Translations under genes and position numbers: made by a program
In this document: in pieces, positions 48,786-57,270 of the stretch
How the letters are laid out: each line of letters opens with the position of its first letter
How positions within the stretch are numbered: position 1 is the first letter of the stretch
Notes under the pieces: generated by a model
What the model saw: only the letters and a program-made list of their open reading frames with translations
What the model was told of the DNA's origin: nothing
Database searches by the model: none
Source: Globodera rostochiensis
Lineage: Eukaryota > Nematoda > Chromadorea > Rhabditida > Heteroderidae
Direction: 5' to 3'
Assembly (NCBI GenBank): GCA_018350325.1
Contig: JAEVLN010000006.1
Coordinates: 1,325,193 to 1,389,192 of the forward strand
DNA length: 64,000 bases

Positions 48786-49075
48786 TTTTTGAAAAAATAC
48801 ATTTTTTTCATAGGGTAAAAAGGTGTTTTCTGGGGTATTCCGGGTCGAAGAATCCGAATCTGACCTCTGTTTCGACACATTTCGAACCCCAGAATGATTT
48901 TGAGGCCAAAATTAATTTTTGGGAAATTTTGAGTTTTTGAAAAAATTTTTGAATTCGGGTTCAACAAGGTTCGAAATGGGTCGGAACAGAGGTCAGATTC
49001 GGATTCTACCCCCCGGAATACCCCTAGAAAACACCTTTTTACCGACTTTGAAAAGAAAAATGTATTTTTCAAACC
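48786..49075. mobile_element. Fold-back MITE at the edge of the C/T tract
   Basis: Imperfect inverted halves: AAGGTGTTTTCTGGGGTATTC and GAATCCGAATCTGACCTCTG on the left face CAGAGGTCAGATTCGGATTC and GAATACCCCTAGAAAACACC on the right. The interior AGAATCCGAATCTGAC motif is shared with the nested core at 33115-33280. It abuts the last recognisable exon of the DUF1647-type gene. Confidence 0.75.
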
Positions 49076-49079
49076 AAAC

Positions 49080-50413
49080 CATTTCATCAGTTGACGACTT
49101 TGCTCACTTTTGTGAACAATGACGAAACCGGACTCAAACTGTGGTGGATCGTTGTTGCCGGTGAGTTCATAAGTAGTATTGGTATCCACAAAATCGGTAT
49201 ACAATGGCAAAAATGCATATATTCCTTGGTAAAGTTTTAAATATAATTTTTAAAATTTATAGTTTTACTTGGATCCGTTGCAATGTTCATCCCATGGGTT
49301 GAGACTTAATGAAACAAAAAGTTCTTTAATACATAATTGTTGCCAAAAAAAAAATAATTTAAAATAAAATAATACAAAATTTACATTAATTTATTTTAAT
49401 TGTAATTCATACAGCTTGGCACTCGTACTGTGCCAATTGTCCCCTTTTGCATTGGCACCAAAAATTTTGCCAAATTGTTGCTTTCAAAATGAATTGAAGT
49501 GTCCAACCAAACGATTGTGTCATATTCCATTAAAACATGCTGATTTAATGAATTTTATTTCAAAATTTTATTAGAAATTACCGCGATTACAAAAATTTTC
49601 CACGCATAACTTTTCAAGTCTCGCACTCGGCCTTCGACCATTTGTGAAAAATCAAAGATTCGCCATTGCAAATTGCACACCGAATTCAGTTCATTCATCT
49701 TTCAAATATAATTTAAATCAAAATTTGTAATTATGCATTCACAAAATTAATCATTTTACCCATTCCTTGTTTTTTGTCACTGTTCCGAGATCATATGCGA
49801 TTATTTGCTGTTTACATCCAAATGTTTCTTTGATGTTTGCTAGCAACTTTCGAAGTGTAGGGTAAAATTTGTCGTTGGCGGCTGTCACAAACACGAATTT
49901 CGAATGTGCGGGACTTTTAACCTCAAATTTTATAACCTATTTTTATTTATTAAAAATAAATAAAAAATTGAATTTAATAAGCTAATTTCAGCTCTTCTAA
50001 CCTCAATTTTTTCGTTGATCGCATATTTGTCCGAAAGTTTGTAGCGCTCAAGCAACCAAGTGTAGGAGCAATTGAATTTTTGTCCATAGATTGAGTCATT
50101 ATCGTTTATTATGGAAGTGTAGACCATCTAAAATAATAAAATAGATTTAAATTAGTTTTTAAATTTATACTTTTTCTCCATTGCACTCGTTTGAGTCACT
50201 ATGGCATATCGCCCTTAAATTTATAGAATTTTAATGACAAAAAAAATAATTATTTTCAAAATTGCATTTTTAATCAAATGTTTTGTCAAAATTATTCTTT
50301 TTTATTGGAATTATTCATGAAATAAAAGATTTTGATATGAGCCCGTACCAAATAAAACCGCTGAACACGAACAGCGAGAGCAGAAGCGCGATGCTGGGGT
50401 ATAAGTCAAGCAT
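49080..50413 (-). CDS. DUF1647-type glycosyltransferase-like protein, 3'-truncated
   Basis: Exons on the minus strand, 50413-50349, 50213-50171, 50127-50002, 49936-49760, 49698-49582, 49539-49413, 49304-49269 and 49224-49080, join in phase to 278 residues. Residues 5-21 form a signal anchor (YPSIALLLSLFVFSGFI), so this is a type II Golgi-style membrane protein with a Cys-containing stem. The luminal part has the features I associate with nematode DUF1647 proteins: FVFVTAANDKFYPTLRKLL, QQIIAYDLGTV, LKSYAWKIFVIA, then TIVWLDTSIHF (an acidic WLD pair suited to metal or sugar-nucleotide binding) and PPQFESGFVIVHKSEQSRQL. The last codons reach MKW, after which the family normally continues for about 80 residues. 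Instead a fold-back element and the 5.4-kb C/T tract follow, so the 3' end is lost or lies far beyond. Confidence 0.75.
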
Positions 50414-50522
50414 TTTATATCTAAGCAACAATATTTATTAGAGTATCTTAAAGTGAGGGAATTTAGCTTATCGAATTAACAAAAAAGAAAAGGACATGGC
50501 ACTCGAAAAATCAGAATAGTAA

Positions 50523-50675
50523 CTTCCTCAATGCGTAAAGCAAATTTTAGCCGACAGAATTTTGCTAAAAGCAGCCCTCCGGGATGGAAATACACAACAC
50601 GCACTTTTTGGATTTGAATACGCAAGCCAGACAGAGATTGTGGCAGAGCTTTCAAAATTGTCAGATAAAAACTAA
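50523..50675 (+). other. Short coding-like open segment, unrecognised
   Basis: After in-frame stops at about 50517-50522, 50 codons run open to TAA. They include ILADRILLKAALRDGNTQHA and LFGFEYASQTEIVAELSKLS, which look protein-like in composition with an amphipathic helix. There is no start codon, no strong flanking splice sites and no second exon, so this may be the remnant of a gene or chance. Confidence 0.25.
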
Positions 50676-50909
50676 ATATTTTATAAAAACATTATATTTT
50701 TAGGCAATTTTAAATTAAAATGAAATGAATAAAATGGCGGCGACGGCTAGCCGTCCAGCCCAACCAAACGCGGCCATTCCGTCGGTGATTCAGTGGGGAA
50801 AAAGTCATTATTTTAGTGAAATCGTCACAAAAAGGGGAAAAGCATTAAACCATTTTAGAAAAAGCAATGAATGGTAATGAAGCGGCGATTCATTTTAAAC
50901 GAATAAATT

Positions 50910-51042
50910 TAGGGTTGAGCCCCGACCCCTCGGGGGCGGGAAAAGTCGGGGTTGGGGTTTTCGCTCCTGACTAAAAAAGTCGGGGTCGGGGACGAAAACC
51001 CCGACTAAAAAAGTCGGGGTGAGGGGACGGGGCTCAACCCTA
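50910..51042. mobile_element. hAT-like MITE, GTCGGGG family
   Basis: Ends TAGGGTTGAGCCCC / GGGGCTCAACCCTA are inverted repeats of a 133-bp element. It is flanked by a perfect 8-bp duplication AATAAATT (50902-50909 and 51043-51050). The interior repeats AAAAAAGTCGGGGT and GACGAAAACCCCGAC. It has no coding capacity. Confidence 0.87.
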
Positions 51043-51049
51043 AATAAAT

Positions 51050-51760
51050 TCATCGATAAAATTATAATTATCTTAGCTGGAGGCGAACTCCATTTCGATA
51101 AACAAATAATTCAGGAAAGCATGCGGACGAATTCACTGATCCGAGTAACCCCGCCACAACCAACTCTCGACGAGACAAATCGATCTAGATGTGTCGGGAC
51201 ACGATCAGACGCCATTTGGATGCCGGCTAACTGAGTCCCAGTGTAAAAGGGACACTTCAGTACCATTAAGAAACTACCTAATGGGCGCATGGGGTTGTCA
51301 AAATTCACTGATCCGAGTTAACTCCGCCCCAACCAAATTTGTTAAGTAAAGCAGCCGCCGGGCCCAGTGGTCACTGCTCTCTCTACAAAAGTTGATACCA
51401 GCCGGGTGACATCCCTTCTGGGGAAACTCAGTTTTCCTCCAGCATTCCTTTTATCCATTTCTCAACTTTCCCCCGCCCCAGAATTTCTTTTACTTCCGGC
51501 ATGTTTATTCCCTACATCTTTCGATCTCCATCCAGGTCTCAATCGGCCAGACTAAACTGTCCCGTTCCCTATATATGTTTTTGAATTTTATTAAAAAATG
51601 GTATAAATAAATCAATTGTTTTGTTAAATTTAACAGACAGATAAAAAGTGAAATTTTTACAAAAAGCATACATATTTAAAAGATTAAATGCATTCACTAT
51701 AATTAATAGATAATGCGGATAATAATAAAAATATTTTAATTGGATAAATTATTTCTGCAA
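51050..51760. other. Gene-free interval with a duplicated 38-bp word
   Basis: ATTCACTGATCCGAGTAACC and the following CGCC.CAACCAA occur at about 51128 and again at about 51303. From 51360, CCCAGTGGTCACTGC and, 40 bases on, CCGGGTGACATCCC faintly resemble tRNA boxes. No exons are visible. The last exon of the protease gene (minus strand) starts the next feature. Confidence 0.4.
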
Positions 51761-51761
51761 A

Positions 51762-54700
51762 TCAATTGGGGCAGTGCACACCGGTAATATTCTCAATCCA
51801 TTCTTTGTCCAATGGGGCGTAATAGTTCACCACGCCTGTAAAGAAATGTCTAAAAAACCGAACATTTAAAAATTGCTTAAGAAAAATGCAATAAAACCCA
51901 AAATATACCCATAAAAATCGACTTTTTTAATTCAGGTAAGGTCAAATCTTTTAAACCGATTATTTTTAGTCAAAATCAAGATAAAAAAGCATTAGATTTG
52001 GTCTAAAATTGAGTTTATCGTAAAAAATTATGACATTTTTGAAGTAATTAAAAATTTTACGAAAAAAAGTCTCGATATCGAATATCGACTCGAGAAAAGC
52101 CTCGGGTTTTTTGGGTCTCGGGCTCGGGCTCGAGTCTCGAGTATCGAGAAATTTTGGGTCTCGTGCAGCACTAGTGTCCACCAACAAACTTGTGTTGGTC
52201 ATATTATTGCAGCGTCCGCTTGAAAGTACGGCAACTTGGACAAAATGCGTGCCATTGCTTGCCAACAACGCGCTGCCACTGTCGCCCTTTGGAACAAATT
52301 TTGTTTTTGTTTTGTTTCAAATAAATGGCCTAAAAGCCAATTTGGGTCAAATATTGTTTGGCCCAAATTGGAGAACAACCCAAAGAAATCCAAAACCCCA
52401 AAAATGACCAAAACTTTTAATCAAATATTTTTGGGCCCAAGCTTCTGGTCTCTCTTTAGTAATAAACCCTCTAAAATGGAATGGTGTAATGACTATGGCC
52501 CGGATTTATATGTGTTTATATATTTTTAGAACTTTTAAAAAATTGTATCAAACATTTAGCCAAATTCTTTAATTTATAAATTTATTTGCGTGATTGTTCT
52601 ATTTGCTTTTTTACATCAAAATTTGCGAGAAGTAATTGGGTTGCTTGCCGAAAATTTTGCATTTTTGATGGATTTTGAAGAAAATGGTCCAAAAAATGCA
52701 TCGCCGAAGGGCATAAATAATCGGAATTCCGACCATCCCTGGTAGGCACCGTCGGGAAAATTAGTCTTTAAAGTTTCTTTTGGCTCTCAATCGTTTTTGA
52801 CTTTTAACTTGATTCAGATTTTTTTGATCAATATTCTTAACAATATTGAATCATTTTTTCGTAGGCGCCGCAGGCACGTATTTAGGATTTTGTTTTGGGA
52901 GGCCCTGACTGACCCCAATCGATCATCGGATATTGCAACGCTCGAAATGTTTTTAATTTCAAATTTTGTAAAAAATTGGTTTAAAATTTGTATTTAAATC
53001 AAAAAAGTTTGATGAATTTACCGACTGAACAGTGTCGGGCGCAACAAAAATTCGCTCATTTTTAAATTTATTTAAAGGCCATTCCATTAATTGTACATAT
53101 CGGCCCATCAACATTTTTGCAACAGCGGTTTTGTTTTTGCAATTATCTTAATTATATTTTTATTTCTTAATTAATAAATAAAATTTTAAATTTAACCAAC
53201 CCGTCGTTTGTCCCCATCCGGTAGCAAAAGCAGTTCCTGTTCGGAATTCTTCCGCCTTTCCACAATAAAGACAGGTGGGACGAATGGATCCATAAAGCTT
53301 GCGTGGCAGCTAAATTATCAGAAAAAATAAAAAAATAAATTTTAATTAAATTTAAAAACATTAAAAAAGTACTTTAATTTTAATAAGTGCCAAATCGTGT
53401 GTCATAGAAACAGTATCAAATTTAGGATGGATGAACACATTTTTTCCATCCCGCCGGTAATGCGCGGTGTTGATAGCGCCGTTTTCACTCATCGCCGAAT
53501 CAGAAGCAACGCTTGAATTGTAGGCTGAAAATTGTATCATTAAAGTTTTATATTTAGGCAAATCCAGACCGGTCCGAATACCAATAACTTGCTTCAACTT
53601 TAGCCAATTTTGACAATTTTAAAGTCATTCGAAAGCTCTAGACGAGTTAAAGTTATTATTAAGCAAAGCCTTTACGATTTGAAAAGTCTCAAAAAAGTTA
53701 TGGCCAGAAAACGGCACAAATCAAAATTTTTAAACGCTGGCTTTAAAATGTCTGAATCGGTTAAGGTTGAAGCAGGTTATTACGCCGGTCTAAATTCTTT
53801 TCCGTACGCCTTCATTTATATATTTAAATTTTTAAAATAAATTTTAGAAGTTAACCAACATATGTAAAATGTTCCTCTATTTTTTTTTACAACGTAAATA
53901 CAATGCGCGGCCAACAAAACAAATTTGGGTGAAATCAATGAACCCCCACAAACTACAACTCTGTTGGTCGTTTCATTTATAACGCCTAAATATCGAATTG
54001 CCCAAGGCACAGTTTTTATGTCAATTTGCTCGCCACCGAGAATCTGTAAAAATATTTAAGGATTTTTAATAGGCTTCTACGGGACCGGGACCGTAACCGG
54101 GACTTGCCGGGACCAAAATTTTGACGGGACCAACGGGGACTTTAAATTTTTCTTTTATCGAAACACTAAAAATTTTAATTTTCCGGCAACACAATTGTTG
54201 ATCTTCTTGATTTTCGACATTGTTGTCAATATTAAATTGAAATTGCGGGTTCGGGACCGACCTTTTTCAAGAAAATCTTTCATTTTCTGGGAAGAAGAGC
54301 TCAACGGTGATAGCAATTATTTTTTATTTCTGAGATAGTTTAAATTTGACTATAGAGTTAGAGCCCGAGAGCAGGACCAATAAATCAAAAAAAGGAGCTA
54401 ATAGACAAAATAAAAAGATTCCTAAGAATCGGAACCGCTCCAGGAAATTTAAAGTATTTTGAAAACGGGGGACTAACATTTTAGTACAAAATAGAAAATG
54501 AAATTTTTAGTCTCAGTCCCGGCCCCGTACTATCTTATATAGTTGGTCGGGATCCGGATCCCGGCGGGGTTCGGGCGGGATTATCCCGGTTTTTGGAATC
54601 CCGATCCCGGGTTTTACCAAAAATCCCGGCCAACTCTACTACCATACTTAACTTAAAAACTTTTCCATGACGATTAGCTTTTGTTTCGTTAAACGTGGCA

Positions 54701-55788
54701 CAGTTGCATGCAGCTGCGTCCTTTACGATTTGTGCGGGCTGGCAATTTGTGGCACAAAATATTTAATTAATTTTATTTAATTAATTATTGTCATTTCACA
54801 AAATATTTATTTAATTTTATTTAATTAATTATTGTCATTTCACAAAATATTTATTTAATTTTATTTAATTAATTATTGCCAATTGTGCTCACCATTAATC
54901 CGCATTTGTTCGCCGTTTGCACCGATATTTGCGTGGGTTTTTGACCAAATTTCGGAAACATGTCCAACCCGAGCAGCCAGAGTCCGGCATAATCTTCCAA
55001 GAATGGGCCAAAACCCATTTGATCGAAGAATTCGTTTCCAAATTTGTAGAAAGGCTTCTCACCTAAACTTCCAATCGTCTTAATTAGCGTAGAGCGGGAA
55101 ACGAGATTGATACTGAAATGCCCTGGTTTTGGGACTGAAATTTGCCAAGATTCTGATCAAATCTTTGTTTTAGAACCAATTACCTAGTCCCGGTTTGTTT
55201 TTGATCGATATTTGGTCAATTTTTTATGCTTAAAATCCCAATCCCGATTTATTATAGTTCTTAATCGAACAAAATAACCTTGGTCGGTTTTTAAGCTTGC
55301 AAAAAAGGATTTGTTGGAGTTGAGCTGAATTGTTATTTTGGTCGCATTCCGACTTATGCTAGGATGAGAGCGAACAGTTAAATATTTAAAAATTGAAAAT
55401 ATAAAATTTATATTAGAATAAAGAATTTTTGTTGTTTAATTATACATAAATAGGTATATTTTATTAAATAAAGAATAGGTACACTCACTTGAAGCATTCC
55501 TTGCCAATGGAAAGTTTGTCGCCTTTCAATGAAATTTGGATTTTCCTCTCACTTTTCCCGCACTTTTTTTTTTGATTGGACAAAAATGAATTGAAACGGA
55601 ATCGGCCCGCCACTTTCCATGCCAAATTTTCACCGGACAACAGCGCACTTTTGTAGCGCAAAATCAAACTTTAATTTAAATTTTTACAAAATAATTTGTT
55701 TTATTGGCTTAAAAAAAACCTTTCACAATCGCCGCTACGATTCAATCGAATAGTCGGCTGACAGGGTGGCAATTCCACAATTAAATTA
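51762..55788 (-). CDS. Trypsin-like serine protease (S1) with novel N-terminal region
   Basis: Minus-strand exons, 55788-55720, 55668-55489, 55067-54893, 54738-54661, 54043-53891, 53597-53373, 53309-53201, 53146-53022, 52286-52172 and 51835-51762, join in phase to about 433 residues. The first exon and signal peptide were not found. The protease domain starts at HGK/ILGGEQ, the activation cleavage that frees an Ile N terminus. The triad is complete: His in VLLAAHC, Asp in THDLALIKI, Ser in GDSGSALL. TGWGQTT is also typical. The domain ends near WIENITGVHCPN-stop. Upstream lie about 165 residues I do not recognise (VELPPCQPTIRLNRSGDC, GEKPFYKFGNEFFDQMGF, NCATFNETKANRHGK), probably a propeptide or substrate domain. 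The usual Cys before GDSG is lost by the frame problem at 52285. An extracellular digestive or tissue-degrading role is inferred. Confidence 0.75.
52075..52173. mobile_element. Right half of a GAGAC-family hAT-like element in the protease gene
   Basis: The block repeats TCGGGCTCGGGCTCGAGTC-type words and ends CTCGTGCAGCACTA, the inverse of the family end TAGTGATGCACGAG. No left end is evident. It lies at the boundary between the Ser exon and the last intron of the protease gene, and the GT of its terminal TAGTGC serves as the only in-phase donor I can find. Confidence 0.6.
53580..53810. repeat. Possible fold-back sequence in a protease intron
   Basis: Sequence such as GTCTCAAAAAAGTTATGGCC and TTCGAAAGCTCTAGACGAG resembles words in the family A fold-back elements and in the block at 60880-61010. 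Inverted arms are weak here. Listed as repeat-derived intron sequence with low confidence. Confidence 0.3.
54078..54529. mobile_element. Element with GGGACCGGGACC ends in a protease intron
   Basis: TACGGGACCGGGAC at the left and GTCCCGGCCCCGTA at the right are near-perfect inverted ends of a 452-bp AT-rich element whose first 70 bp repeat GGGACCGTAACCGGGACTTG-type words. No clear target duplication. It probably belongs with the repeat-filled hAT-like group, but the ends do not show the TAGRG start. Confidence 0.55.
54538..54638. mobile_element. hAT-like MITE, CCCGG family (101 bp)
   Basis: The right end reads TAGAGTTGGCCGGGA when inverted; the left end is TATAGTTGGTCGGGA. The interior is GGATCCCGGCGGGGTTCGGG-type sequence. 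Flanks CTATCTTA and CTACCATA match at 6 of 8 positions, a plausible aged 8-bp target duplication. Located in a protease intron. Confidence 0.65.
54752..54878. repeat. Three tandem copies of a 45-50 bp AT-rich unit
   Basis: ATTTCACAAAATATTTATTT followed by AATTTTATTTAATTAATTATTG repeats three times directly upstream of the exon at 54893 (downstream on the minus strand), within the intron between two protease prodomain exons. Confidence 0.8.
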
Positions 55789-55789
55789 C

Positions 55790-57270
55790 TAAAATTTTGT
55801 AATTAATTTAATTTCAATTATTTTTTTTTGTTTATTAAAATGTATGCCTTGGCTGTTCGTCTCCAACGCACATTTTGGTATTGAAGACAAAAATAACAAG
55901 AAACAAATTGAAGAAAAACATTTTTGTTTTATTAAATGAATTAAAATTATTGGAATTTCTAAGTGGGAATGGACTGACAAATAAATTGTATCAAAATGAA
56001 TCACAAACATTCAACCAAATGCGTCCCCGCCATTTTACTGACGATTTTATTCAGTGAATTTAATTAAATGGGCGTCATATTCATAAAAATAATACATAAA
56101 AAATAATGGCGAAAATGAATAAACTAAATTTAAATAAAAACAATTTATATGTTTTTTAATTTTTATTTTGTCTCATTTAACTTTTTTATTGGTTTTGTTT
56201 TATGAATGATAAGCAGCAATGTGCCAAACGATCTTGAACTTTTTGTCTCGCAATTTTGAAATATAATATTCATTAAAGTTAAATTTATTTACTTTTAACG
56301 AATTGTTTTCACATTTTAAAAGACTTAAAAAAGAAATGCCCAAATTCTATTGGGAGGCAGCATAATGGACAATTAACGAGAACGTTTTTTTGTGATTCGC
56401 TTTGACCCGTCTAACAGGTCAGTGAATTTTTAAGTCGAAATTTCGTTTCTCTCGACAAAAGATTAATATATGTGATTAAACATTTTATTTTTACCTGTTT
56501 TAACTCGACTTTTTCTGAAAGCTCTAAATTGAACTATTTCTAAAGAAAATTGGCCCGTATTATTTCATCGGCTTCTTCATCGCCTTCCTCAATTCTCCAA
56601 GATCTCGGTGTTTTTTTGATCGAGATTCTTGATCTAAATCTCGGTGTTTTATTGATCGAGATTCTTGATCTAAATCTCGGTGTTTTATTGATCGAGATTC
56701 TTGATCTAAATCTCGGTGTTTTATTGATCGAGATTCTTGATCTAAATCTCGGTGTTTTATTGATCGAGATTCTTGATCTAAATCTCGGTGTTTTATTGTC
56801 TAAATCTCGGTGTTTATTGATCGAGATTCTTGATCTAAATTTTGTGTTTTCCTCTACTTTCAAGCTATGCTTAAAAAGCGTTTCGTCTCCCAACCCCCCC
56901 CCCCCCCCCCCCGACAACATTTTCATTTCTGCTCCAACCCCCCCCCCCCCCCCCCCCCCCCTCCCCCCCGCTTAACAAACATTATTCACTCGAAAAGGTT
57001 GTGAAATGATTGTAAAATTCTTCGCTTTTTCAACATCATTTTTGTATTCGCTAACCTTTTTTTTTGTCCCAACAAATTGAATCATACATTAATCATTTAC
57101 ATACCTGATTAAATAAGATTATTTTGGTACACGATTTTATTTTCTTTCATTTTGTGATTTGCGTTAGCAATGATTTTATTCGTCCTTCTAAAAATTTTTG
57201 TAAAATAAACATCGAATCGAATCGTTTCACTGTCAATTCATTTTAAGTGTCGAATATTCAAACTAAATTA
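55790..57270. other. Intergenic region between the protease and serpin genes
   Basis: The two genes are divergent (protease minus, serpin plus), so both promoters should lie here. The interval contains the 36-bp minisatellite at 56601-56850 and two C-runs at about 56896-56912 and 56938-56960. The first protease exon with a signal peptide is expected here, but I could not find it. No clear TATA box was seen near the serpin ATG. Confidence 0.45.
56601..56850. repeat. Minisatellite, 36-bp unit, about seven copies
   Basis: The unit is close to GATCGAGATTCTTGATCTAA followed by ATCTCGGTGTTTTATT; the copies are nearly identical, one is shortened. The unit contains the same GATCGAGATTCT palindromic word found in dispersed repeats at about 19.33, 30.05, 39.70 and 63.08 kb. 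Twelve-residue frame repeats on both strands are by-products. Confidence 0.88.

Noticed and set aside
56540..56975. Repeat proteins with 12-residue units on both strands
   Set aside because: By-products of the 36-bp minisatellite; frames on both strands cannot both be real, and neither has coding context.
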